Positions 53,050-61,545 of a DNA stretch of 64,000 nucleotides are shown one piece after another. The position numbers were made by a program, and so were the translations under genes. Origin of the DNA: an uncultured Fluviicola sp. (GTDB lineage Bacteria; Bacteroidota; Bacteroidia; Flavobacteriales_D; Crocinitomicaceae); assembly GCF_902168135.1 (NCBI RefSeq), contig NZ_CABHOL010000049.1, positions 1-64,000 of the forward strand, given 5' to 3'. Within the stretch, counting starts at the first letter, position 1; each line of letters begins with the position of its first letter. Below the pieces are notes generated by a model, which did not search any database, was not told the origin of the DNA, and saw only the letters and a list, made by a program, of their open reading frames with translations.

Positions 53050-55371
53050 TTACTTAAATTTAAAATTGTAGGTAATTGCCGGAACTATTCGGAACAAAGT
53101 TGTCTGTACCGCTTCGGTCTTAGACGGATCATCCTTGTTTTCACGGAATGTGATCGAATAAGCATTTTCACGCGCGTATGCGTTGTAGATTGAGAAATTC
53201 CAGCTGCTCTCAAACTTCTTGGTGTTCTTGCGAAGCCAGGTCACTCCAAGGTCCAGGCGGTGATAATTCGGCATGCGGTAACCATTTCGCTGGGTATAGA
53301 TAAAATAGGTCTGGCCGTCGATCTGGTATTTCCCGGAAGGGAACGTCACTGCATTTCCGGTGTAGAAAACAAACAAAGCTGAAACAGACCATTTCGGAGT
53401 AATCTCATAAATACCAACAACAGAGAGATCGTGCAGTCTGTCTTGTTTTGCCAGGTACCATTTTCCGTCATTAATTCCTTCGATCTTCCGCTCCGTGCGT
53501 GAAAGTGTATACCCTACCCAACCGGTAAATTTACCCGACTTTTTCTTCAGCATGATCTCCAACCCATAGGCACGTCCGATTCCGGAAAGCAATTCTCCCT
53601 CCAGGCGTTCGTTTGCCTGTTCATTTGCGCCGTTTTTGTAATCCAGCTGGTTCTGCATCCATTTGTAATACACCTCTGTGCTTAATTCCAATTTGTTATC
53701 CAGGAAATTCTTAAACCAGCCCAAGGCTACCTGGTCGGAAATTTCCGGTTTTATATTCAGGCTTGAAGAAAGCCACACATCTGTAGGGGAACCGGAAGTA
53801 GAATTGGAAACCTGGTGGATGTTTTGGGTATTTCGGGCATACGCAGCTTTAATCGATTGTCCTTTCAAATACTGCCAGCTGAAGGAAAGTCTCGGTTCCA
53901 CAAAGAAATAAGACTTCAATAATTTATTCTTAGTCCATGTGTCGGCGGTAGCAATTGTTCCATCCGGATTATACGTGTACATTTCATCACCGCTTGCAAG
54001 TGCCATCAGGTTTGAACCCCGCAGGCCATAGCTCATGGTAAAGTTTTCGGTAATGGTGTAATCGTTTGTGATATAAACTGCATTCTCCACGGAATTAGTC
54101 GGTTTTAAACGCTTGGCGTTAATTCCGGATTCTTCATTCGCGTCGATCTGTCCCGGTGTAATTCCATGGTTGATCACATTCAACCCGATCTTTACTTTAT
54201 TCCGGTTATTCGGAAACCACTGGAACTCCTGCTTTAGATTGAAATCCTGGATCTGGGAAGTGATATCAAACTGCACATCGCCGCCTGAAATGGAAATCTT
54301 GTAATCGTATTTACTATAGATAAATGAAGTATTGGAGAACCATTTTTCATTCATTATGTGATTCCAGCGCAGGGTTCCTGTTGCATTCCCCCAATTAATC
54401 CCGAAAACATCTCCTAAACCGAGCTTATCCCTCCCGAAATATCCGGACAAGAACAAACGGTCTTTTTTTCCTATACGGTAGTTGACTTTAGCGTTTAAAT
54501 CATAGAAAAACAACTTATTGTCTTTGAATCGGTCCGACAATTTCAGGAATAAATCGGCATAAGTTCTTCTTCCCGAAATTAAAAACGACGCTTTATCTTT
54601 GGCAATCGGTCCTTCTACGATCAATTTGGAAGAGATCAAACCGATCCCGCCGCCAACATTGTAGCGTTTTTGGTTCCCTTCGTTCATTTTGATGTCCAGT
54701 ACAGACGAAAGTCTTCCCCCGTAATTCGAAGGCTGATTTCCTTTGTAAAGCATCGCATCTTTGATAGCATCCGAATTGAATGTTGAGAAGAATCCTAATA
54801 AGTGACTTGCATTATAGACCGGTGCTTCATCCAGCAAAATGAGGTTTTGGTCAGCCCCGCCGCCGCGAACGTAAAATCCGGAACTTCCTTCGCCGGCATT
54901 TTTCACTCCGGGAATCAGCTGCATGGTTTTGATCAAATCCTTTTCACCAAAGATCACCGGGATCTTGGAAATTTCCTTCGGGTCGATTTTCTCCACTCCC
55001 ATTAACGGATCACGAACATTCCCGTCAGGTCTTTCAGAGGAAACCACCACTTCTTCCAATTCTTTTTCGTCTTGCTCTGTCTTTAATTGAAAATCGACCG
55101 ATTGGGATACAGCGAGGTCGATTTCCTGTTCCATTAAAAGGTATCCGACACCAGAAACCTGGATGGTATATTTCCCGGCAGGCAGGGTCAAGGAGTAAAA
55201 TCCGTACTCATTTGTTACAGCTCCGAGTTTCTGATCTTTTACGCGTACAATGGCCCCGATAATTTCTTCGCCTTTAGATTGATCTTTAACAGTTCCACTT
55301 AAGGTTGCATTTCCCTGTCCGAAAGAGATTGCAGTGATTAGAACAAATAAAAGGAGTATTCCTGATTTCAT
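53050..55371 (-). CDS. TonB-dependent receptor with carboxypeptidase-like regulatory domain
   Basis: Product of 773 aa. Signal peptide (1-18), a CarboxypepD_reg-like domain (about 22-105, GTVKDQSKGEEIIGAIVRVKD), a plug domain (about 120-225, with FYVRGGGADQNLILLDEAPVYNASHLLGFFS), then a 22-strand barrel ending in ITYNFKFK. It imports a substrate across the outer membrane with TonB energy. The DUF4249 partner is downstream. This pairing is not the SusC/SusD type, so glycan uptake is not implied. Confidence 0.94.
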   Translation of the reverse strand: MKSGILLLFVLITAISFGQGNATLSGTVKDQSKGEEIIGAIVRVKDQKLGAVTNEYGFYSLTLPAGKYTIQVSGVGYLLMEQEIDLAVSQSVDFQLKTEQDEKELEEVVVSSERPDGNVRDPLMGVEKIDPKEISKIPVIFGEKDLIKTMQLIPGVKNAGEGSSGFYVRGGGADQNLILLDEAPVYNASHLLGFFSTFNSDAIKDAMLYKGNQPSNYGGRLSSVLDIKMNEGNQKRYNVGGGIGLISSKLIVEGPIAKDKASFLISGRRTYADLFLKLSDRFKDNKLFFYDLNAKVNYRIGKKDRLFLSGYFGRDKLGLGDVFGINWGNATGTLRWNHIMNEKWFSNTSFIYSKYDYKISISGGDVQFDITSQIQDFNLKQEFQWFPNNRNKVKIGLNVINHGITPGQIDANEESGINAKRLKPTNSVENAVYITNDYTITENFTMSYGLRGSNLMALASGDEMYTYNPDGTIATADTWTKNKLLKSYFFVEPRLSFSWQYLKGQSIKAAYARNTQNIHQVSNSTSGSPTDVWLSSSLNIKPEISDQVALGWFKNFLDNKLELSTEVYYKWMQNQLDYKNGANEQANERLEGELLSGIGRAYGLEIMLKKKSGKFTGWVGYTLSRTERKIEGINDGKWYLAKQDRLHDLSVVGIYEITPKWSVSALFVFYTGNAVTFPSGKYQIDGQTYFIYTQRNGYRMPNYHRLDLGVTWLRKNTKKFESSWNFSIYNAYARENAYSITFRENKDDPSKTEAVQTTLFRIVPAITYNFKFK

Positions 55372-55467
55372 ATTGTTGAGTTGTGGTGTAAAATTCGCAT
55401 TTATCTTTTCATATAGTTAAAAAAAGGGGCGAATGGTTGTCATTATTCGGTTAAAGGTAATCATCAT

Positions 55468-55500
55468 AAAAAAACGCACTGTTAACAGTACGTTTTTTTA
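55468..55500. terminator. Intrinsic terminator (bidirectional form)
   Basis: The hairpin AAAAAACG(C)ACTGTT / AACAGT(A)CGTTTTTT is flanked by A and T runs. It lies about 100 bp after the prfA stop on the minus strand, upstream of the TonB receptor gene, and so may separate the two. Confidence 0.75.
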
Positions 55501-55571
55501 TGATTGTTCAATGGTTCAAAATAGTTCAACGGATTCAAATCCATTGAATTATTTGAGCATTTAAACTTTTT

Positions 55572-55591
55572 ATTCCGATAGCTATCGGAAT
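55572..55591. repeat. 20-bp perfect palindrome, second copy of the CCGATAGCTATCGG core
   Basis: ATTCCGATAGCTATCGGAAT begins 6 bp downstream of the prfA stop. To its left are several 'TTCAA' copies, including 'atggttcaaa' as at 33013-33025. It shares its 14-bp core with 33043-33062. Confidence 0.8.
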
Positions 55592-55597
55592 TTTGAA

Positions 55598-56677
55598 CTA
55601 GTTCAATTCGCCTTTCATTTTTTCAGCATTCTCTGCCATTTTCAGTGCATCAATCATTTCCTGGATATCTCCGTTCATGAAAGCTCCAAGGTTGTACATC
55701 GTTTTATTGATTCGATGATCTGTAATACGACCTTGCGGATAATTGTATGTTCTGATCTTAGCAGAGCGATCCCCGGTCGATACCAGAGTCTTTCGTTGAG
55801 CCGCACGTTCCTGGTGGACGCGGTCCAATTCTGCCTGGTATAAACGGGAACGCAATACAGATATTGCTTTCTCTAAGTTTTTATGTTGTGAACGTCCGTC
55901 CTGGCATTCTACCACAACTCCCGTTGGAATGTGTGTTAGACGAATTGCGGACTCTGTTTTGTTGATGTGCTGACCTCCCGCTCCCGATGCCCTGAAGGTA
56001 TCTTTTCTCACATCATTCATGTCCAGCTCGAAATCCACTTCTTCTGCTTCGGGCAAAACCGCCACTGTGATTGCAGAAGTATGGACACGGCCCTGGGATT
56101 CTGTTTCCGGGACACGCTGCACCCGGTGCACACCCGATTCAAACTTCAGCATTCCATAGATACCCGCACCTTCAATACTCATTGAAATTTCCTTGTATCC
56201 TTTTCCGGAAGCTTCGGAGGAGTTTGCAATCTCGTACTGCCATCCCATTTCCTTGAAATACATGGTATACATTCTGAATATATCTTCCACGAAAATACAA
56301 GCTTCGTCACCTCCCGTTCCGGCACGTAATTCAAGAATGGCGTTCTTATCATCTTCAGGATCTTTCGGGATCAGCAATATTTTAAGTTCTTCTTCCAATT
56401 CAGGCTTCTTCTGCTCCAGGTCATTGATCTCCATCTTTGCCATTTCCCGCATTTCGGGATCTGTTTCAACCTCCAGCATTTCTTTCGAACTCTTTAAATT
56501 GTCCAAAACATTCTTATATGCCTTGTAGGCATTGTCAACTTCTTCCAGGTCACGGTATTCCTTGTTCAGCTTCACATAACGATCCATATCCGAAATAATA
56601 TCGGGGTCTGTGATCATTTTACCGACTTCTACAAACCGGAAATGAATTGCTTCCAGTTTACTTAATAAATCTTGCAT
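55598..56677 (-). CDS. prfA: Peptide chain release factor 1
   Basis: Product of 359 aa that reads UAA/UAG. The codon-recognition tripeptide is PET in RVQRVPETESQGRVH, the P-x-T class of RF1 (RF2 has SPF). The catalytic GGQ is in ASGAGGQHINKTES, and QDGRSQHKNLEKA follows. Domain layout is complete. The palindromic repeat lies just after the stop. Confidence 0.97.
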   Translation of the reverse strand: MQDLLSKLEAIHFRFVEVGKMITDPDIISDMDRYVKLNKEYRDLEEVDNAYKAYKNVLDNLKSSKEMLEVETDPEMREMAKMEINDLEQKKPELEEELKILLIPKDPEDDKNAILELRAGTGGDEACIFVEDIFRMYTMYFKEMGWQYEIANSSEASGKGYKEISMSIEGAGIYGMLKFESGVHRVQRVPETESQGRVHTSAITVAVLPEAEEVDFELDMNDVRKDTFRASGAGGQHINKTESAIRLTHIPTGVVVECQDGRSQHKNLEKAISVLRSRLYQAELDRVHQERAAQRKTLVSTGDRSAKIRTYNYPQGRITDHRINKTMYNLGAFMNGDIQEMIDALKMAENAEKMKGELN

Positions 56678-56828
56678 CTAGTTTCTAATCTTTTAATTCT
56701 TATTCTCATTCAAACGGAGAATCCTGAGCCTTGCGCTCTCCGCTTCCTGCGGTAAGAATAAAACCAGTTGTTTTAAACCGCAAAGAATCAAAGGACGCGA
56801 GGTCTAAAGTTCTCTCTGCAGTTTATGG

Positions 56829-58001
56829 CTAACCGTTGTAAACAAATTCTCCGACTTCGGATCGGACAGTCACTTGTTTTCCATCCATTTTTTCTACCCG
56901 GCCGATAATCTGAGCATCAATTCCAAATGATTTACTGATCGCTATGATTTGCTGTGCTTCGCTTTCCGGCAGATAAACTTCCATACGGTGTCCCATGTTG
57001 AAGACTTTGTACATTTCTTTCCAATCTGTGCCGGACTCTTCCCGGATCATTTTGAACAATGGCGGAATCGGGAATAAATTATCTTTAATGACATGAACGT
57101 CATCCACGAAATGAAGCACTTTTGTCTGCGCTCCACCCGAGCAATGTACCATTCCATGAATGGATGAACGGCATTTGTCTAAAATAGCTTTGATAACCGG
57201 CGCATATGTTCTGGTCGGGGAAAGTACCAATTTCCCTGCATCAACCGGAACTCCGTCAACAGCATCCGTCAGGTTTCTCGAACCGGAATAAACCAAATCT
57301 GCAGGAACTGCAGCATCAAAGCTTTCCGGGTATTTCGCTGCTAACGTTTTGTTGAATACATCGTGTCGTGCAGAAGTCAATCCGTTTGATCCCATTCCAC
57401 CATTGTAAGCAGTTTCATAAGTTGCCTGGCCGTAAGACGCCAGCCCAACGATCACGTCGCCATTTTGAATAGTGTGATTGGAAATTACATCGGAACGTTT
57501 CATGCGGCAGACAACCGTTGAATCGACGATGATCGTTCGAACCAAATCTCCCACATCAGCAGTTTCACCGCCCGTAGAGTAAATTCCGATTCCCTGCTCA
57601 CGCAGTGTTTCTAATAATTCTTCTGTTCCGTTGATAATGGCAGCAATAACTTCACCCGTAATCAGGTTCTTATTTCTTCCGATCGTAGAAGAAAGCAGGA
57701 TATTCTCGGTTGCTCCGACGCATAACAAATCATCGATATTCATGATTAGTGCATCCTGTGCAATTCCTTTCCAAACGGAAATGTCACCGGTTTCTTTCCA
57801 ATACATGTATGCAAGTGAGGATTTCGTACCTGCTCCATCAGCATGCATAACGATGCAATACTCCTCATCTCCTGTCAAATAATCAGGTACAATTTTACAA
57901 AATGCTTTGGGGAACAAACCTTTATCCACTTTTTTGATCGCATTATGCACTTCTTCTTTTCCGGCTGAAACACCTCTTAAATTGTATCGGATATCTGACA
58001 T
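56829..58001 (-). CDS. purM: Phosphoribosylformylglycinamidine cyclo-ligase (PurM)
   Basis: Product of 390 aa from the ATG at 58001. It converts FGAM to AIR in purine synthesis. Motifs are MHADGAGTKSSLAY (ATP/metal-binding Asp-Gly), DALIMNIDDLLCVGA and YSTGGETADVGDLVRT, then GLTSARHDVF. Bacteroidota PurM is longer than the E. coli enzyme (345). The frame is open to 58070, but that part overlaps a promoter and a terminator and is unlike PurM, so the internal ATG was chosen. Confidence 0.94.
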   Translation of the reverse strand: MSDIRYNLRGVSAGKEEVHNAIKKVDKGLFPKAFCKIVPDYLTGDEEYCIVMHADGAGTKSSLAYMYWKETGDISVWKGIAQDALIMNIDDLLCVGATENILLSSTIGRNKNLITGEVIAAIINGTEELLETLREQGIGIYSTGGETADVGDLVRTIIVDSTVVCRMKRSDVISNHTIQNGDVIVGLASYGQATYETAYNGGMGSNGLTSARHDVFNKTLAAKYPESFDAAVPADLVYSGSRNLTDAVDGVPVDAGKLVLSPTRTYAPVIKAILDKCRSSIHGMVHCSGGAQTKVLHFVDDVHVIKDNLFPIPPLFKMIREESGTDWKEMYKVFNMGHRMEVYLPESEAQQIIAISKSFGIDAQIIGRVEKMDGKQVTVRSEVGEFVYNG

Positions 58002-58018
58002 ACTAAAAATTGAAAGGG

Positions 58019-58026
58019 CAAAGTTA
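58019..58026 (-). promoter_or_regulatory. -7 element of purM
   Basis: TAACTTTG on the minus strand (58026-58019) matches TAnnTTTG. It lies 17 nt before the chosen ATG (58001), which supports that start. Confidence 0.55.
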
Positions 58027-58053
58027 CAAAATTCAATTGAGAGGACGGAATAC

Positions 58054-58086
58054 AAAAAAGCCTTCATCAAAATGACGAAGGCTTTT
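58054..58086 (-). terminator. Intrinsic terminator after the PorE-like gene
   Basis: The hairpin AAAAGCCTTC-atcaaaatga-cGAAGGCTTTT has an A-rich plus-strand left flank. It lies 90 bp beyond the OmpA-protein stop and just upstream of purM. Confidence 0.8.
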
Positions 58087-58175
58087 AGTAAATATTATTT
58101 TCAGCTACGCTCCAATAATCAAAGCGATCCTTTTTGATTGCACTAATTATCTCTTATCAGAAGCAATGCTTCTTC

Positions 58176-60350
58176 TTACCTCGCTTTCGGAAGTGCTTTA
58201 AAGATCAGGTAGTCCGGATTTGCAGGAGCCGCATTGTTTACGTCGAACTCCAGGGTAACTACTTTACCTTCCGTACGTCTGTTGTACTGCTGCAATTGTT
58301 CAAACAACTTCTTGTTCGTTTTCTTGAACTGATTCATGTATGCTTCTTTCAATACAATCACCTGAGTTCCTGCAATCATTGCACCGTTTTCATCTTTCGG
58401 CTCATTTTCAAGGTATTTCCCAGCTAATAAGTAAACCGTTCTTGGTTCACGCTCTCCTTTTCCTACCGGAATAATTCTGCGTGGGTCCACTCCTTTTTCT
58501 TCAACAAGGAATTTGTAACATGCTTTTGCACGGTTTTCAGAAAGAACCTGGTTATATAGGTCGTTACCACGCGGGTCGGTATGTGAACTCAATTCAAGTA
58601 CCAATCCCGGGTTCTCCACTAACAAGTCGTAAACGAATAACAAGGAATCTTTTGAGTTGATAGAAGAGTCAACTAACAAGTCCCATTTTGCCAAAGGATA
58701 ACGAACTTCCGGTAGACGAATTGGCTTTTTCACCGGGAATAATCCCATATCCAATACGAAATCCTGGTTGTATTTCAATCCTTTTGTAGAGATGGAAGCA
58801 CCCGCCTTGTTCTCGTAGTACCCTTCTTTTGAAATCATGATTTTGTAATCGGATTCTTCAGCAATGTAACGATCACCATTTGGTTTTTTATCCCAGTAGA
58901 CAGATCCGTCTTTTGAAGTCAAACCTTCCCATTTTTCATTTGCATTGGATCCGGTAACAATTACTTTCACACCGTCGATCTTTGTTTGACGTGTTTTATC
59001 CGTCAAATCAAATACATTGATCTTCAAGCTGAATACATTCGGAGGCAATTCGTACATCCAAAGATCCGGGCTGAATTGCTCACCAACGTTTCCTTTTCGC
59101 TCGGAAGTAAAATAACCTTTACGGTCATCCACTTCAACCATTGCGTAATCGTTAAATTCAGAGTTGATAGGAGAACCGTAGTTTGTTGGTTTTTCCCATT
59201 GGTTTTTGTCACCTACTTTCTCAGCACGGAACATATCCAATGCACCCATTCCAGGAAGACCGTCAGAAGCATAGATCAAATCTCCGTTTCTTGCAAAGCT
59301 CGGGAACAATTCATTTCCTGCTGTATTGACTTCTGGCCCCATATTCACAGGAAGTGACCATGAATCTGATTTCTTTTCGTAAGTAGTGTACCACAAATCG
59401 TGTCCACCTTGTCCTCCAGGCATATCCGAAACAAAGATCAAGAATTTCCCGTCGTCAGACACACAAGGGTGACCTACAGATAATGTGTCATTTGGTTTCA
59501 AAGAAAGTCTTTTCGGACGCTCCCATCCTTTACCTCCTAATTCAGACATAAAGATGTCACAACCCAGATTTTTCTTTTTCACACTTGGACAACGTGTGAA
59601 GAACATTGTTTTTCCACGTGCATCGATACACAAAGTACCTTCGCTGTCTTCTGTGTTAATACTATCACCGACAATCGGCTTAGGTTCCAACCAGTTTCCT
59701 TTTTTATCCAGTTCGGAAACGAAAATGTCCATATACTTTTGACAAGTCAACGGATCTTTCGCTTTACCCTGAAGACCTTCGCGGTCACTTGAAGTACCGA
59801 AAGCGATCTTCGTTTCTTTCTTATCTACGAACATTGGTGCCATTTCAAAACCTTCTTTGTTCAGGGCTTTTACGTTAGACACTGTATGACGTGTTCTGTT
59901 CTCTTTAAATTCTTCAAACATTTTGCACGATGCAATCCCTACATCTGCTCTCGGATCATCCGGAACCAGTGCTTTATATGCGTTATAATTTTCCTGAGCT
60001 TTTTTCAGTTCACTCATCTGACGAAGCATATCCGCATTATACAACAGTACAAGAGGTTCTTTTTGCTGGAACTTTAATAGAATAGCTTTCTCATACCACT
60101 CATTAGCTCTCTTGAAGTTATCAGTTAACCTGTAACATTCAGCAGTTTTAAATGCCATGTCACCTTTCTGAGCAAGACCTGATTTAGACTTACGTTTAAT
60201 TTTAGAATAGGCTAATTCGCATTTTGATGCTGCTTCGCAGTAGTTTCCACTTCTAAACTGAGTATTTGCATCTTTAATTTGTTTCACTTGTCCGAAAGAC
60301 ACGCTGGAAACAACTAAAAGTCCAGATAAAATAAGCGTTTTAACATTCAT
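58176..60350 (-). CDS. PorE-like protein: TPR, WD40-like propeller, carboxypeptidase-like and OmpA domains
   Basis: Product of 724 aa from the ATG at 60350. Type I signal peptide (about 1-20). A TPR region (about 25-145) is followed by PD40/WD40-like repeats (about 160-430, e.g. GHPCVSDDGKFLIFVSDMPGGQGGHDLWYT). A carboxypeptidase-regulatory-like beta domain (about 445-545) comes next, then an OmpA-type domain (LELSSHTDPRGNDLYNQVLSENRAKA ... NRRTEGKV). This domain order is that of PorE, a T9SS component. Other OmpA/PD40 paralogues share it, so the T9SS role is not certain. About 55 residues separate the OmpA GKGE and NRRTE motifs, an insertion relative to classical OmpA. Confidence 0.82.
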   Translation of the reverse strand: MNVKTLILSGLLVVSSVSFGQVKQIKDANTQFRSGNYCEAASKCELAYSKIKRKSKSGLAQKGDMAFKTAECYRLTDNFKRANEWYEKAILLKFQQKEPLVLLYNADMLRQMSELKKAQENYNAYKALVPDDPRADVGIASCKMFEEFKENRTRHTVSNVKALNKEGFEMAPMFVDKKETKIAFGTSSDREGLQGKAKDPLTCQKYMDIFVSELDKKGNWLEPKPIVGDSINTEDSEGTLCIDARGKTMFFTRCPSVKKKNLGCDIFMSELGGKGWERPKRLSLKPNDTLSVGHPCVSDDGKFLIFVSDMPGGQGGHDLWYTTYEKKSDSWSLPVNMGPEVNTAGNELFPSFARNGDLIYASDGLPGMGALDMFRAEKVGDKNQWEKPTNYGSPINSEFNDYAMVEVDDRKGYFTSERKGNVGEQFSPDLWMYELPPNVFSLKINVFDLTDKTRQTKIDGVKVIVTGSNANEKWEGLTSKDGSVYWDKKPNGDRYIAEESDYKIMISKEGYYENKAGASISTKGLKYNQDFVLDMGLFPVKKPIRLPEVRYPLAKWDLLVDSSINSKDSLLFVYDLLVENPGLVLELSSHTDPRGNDLYNQVLSENRAKACYKFLVEEKGVDPRRIIPVGKGEREPRTVYLLAGKYLENEPKDENGAMIAGTQVIVLKEAYMNQFKKTNKKLFEQLQQYNRRTEGKVVTLEFDVNNAAPANPDYLIFKALPKAR

Positions 60351-60478
60351 AGCAAGGTGCAATCTTTTTTATATAAACACAGTGATAAAAGACCAACTAC
60401 AGGATTAAAGTTATAGTTACTCAGTTATCGTGATTGCCGAAATTAAATTAAAATTTTGAATACGCGCTATTTATCGGG

Positions 60479-60502
60479 CAAAAAAAAACGTCTAAGATCG
60501 TT
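60479..60502 (-). terminator. Probable terminator after rluD
   Basis: A short stem AAAACG / CGTTTT with an 8-nt loop on the minus strand is followed by a U run (A run at 60480-60488 on plus). It lies about 12 bp beyond the rluD stop. Confidence 0.6.
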
Positions 60503-60513
60503 TTTGTGAGATT

Positions 60514-61542
60514 TTACTCGGCAACATATCTATCCCATTTGTTCAGCAAAACCTGAAATCCTTCCGGCAAATCGGAATCAAACTGTATCCATTCACCCGT
60601 TCCCGGATGTTGGAATCCTAAAGATTTAGCATGCAGTGCCTGTCCGGGGATCAGGTCGAAACAATTAGAAATAAACTGTTTATACTTATCATGTGTTGTA
60701 CCTCTCACAATGCGGTCACCTCCATATTCCAGGTCATGAAACAAAGGATGTCCTTTCCATTTCAGGTGCGTGCGGATCTGATGGGTCCTTCCTGTTTCCA
60801 GTTTACATTCAACGAAAGTCACCAGGCCGTATCTTTTCAAAACTTTTACATGTGTGACTGCATGCTTCCCGTGATCTCCCTCAGGAAAAACAGTCATTAC
60901 TTTTCGATTTTGTAAAGAGCGTCCCAAATTCCCTTCGATACGCATGTCTTCTTCTACATCTCCCCAAACCAAAGCCTGGTATCTTCTTTCAGTAGTTCTG
61001 TCGTAAAACTGCTTAGCCAGGTTCGTCAATGCATCTTCCGTTTTTGCCACTACCATGATCCCGGTCGTGTGTTTATCCAGCCGATGAACCAAACCAGGCC
61101 TCCCGAAGTAATCTGATTTTCGTTCAGGCAGATTGTCAAAGTGATAAACCAATGCATTGACCAGTGTTCCCGTATAATTCCCGTACCCGGGATGAACTAC
61201 CATATTCGCAGGCTTGTTCACAACAATCAATTCGTGGTCTTCGTAAACAATGTCCAATGGGATATCCTGCGGAATAAGTTCTATTTCGCGAACCGGGTAA
61301 GGCAAAACAATTGCTACTTCATCCCCGGGTTTTACCTTGTAGTTGGATTTGACCGGTTTCCCGTTAACAACTACGCTGCCGTTCTTGGCCGCCGATTGGA
61401 TTTTATTCCTGGATGTGTTAGGAAGACGATCTAACAGGTATTTATCTATACGAACGGATTCCTGACCCGGGTCCGCTTTAAAACGGTAGTGTTCAAAAAG
61501 TTCTTCTTCTTCCTGCTCAACATCCTGAACATCCTCATTCAT
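60514..61542 (-). CDS. rluD: RluD-family 23S rRNA pseudouridine synthase
   Basis: Product of 342 aa. An N-terminal S4 RNA-binding domain (about 25-85, RIDKYLLDRLPNTSRNKIQSAAKNGSVVVNG) is followed by the catalytic domain with GLVHRLDKHTTGIMVVAKT, whose Asp is the catalytic residue, and CKLETGRTHQIRTHLKWKGHPLFHD. RluD modifies helix 69 of 23S rRNA. A T9SS gene (3 bp) and a PASTA gene precede it in one operon. Related RluC-type activity cannot be excluded. Confidence 0.9.
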   Translation of the reverse strand: MNEDVQDVEQEEEELFEHYRFKADPGQESVRIDKYLLDRLPNTSRNKIQSAAKNGSVVVNGKPVKSNYKVKPGDEVAIVLPYPVREIELIPQDIPLDIVYEDHELIVVNKPANMVVHPGYGNYTGTLVNALVYHFDNLPERKSDYFGRPGLVHRLDKHTTGIMVVAKTEDALTNLAKQFYDRTTERRYQALVWGDVEEDMRIEGNLGRSLQNRKVMTVFPEGDHGKHAVTHVKVLKRYGLVTFVECKLETGRTHQIRTHLKWKGHPLFHDLEYGGDRIVRGTTHDKYKQFISNCFDLIPGQALHAKSLGFQHPGTGEWIQFDSDLPEGFQVLLNKWDRYVAE

Positions 61543-61545
61543 ATA

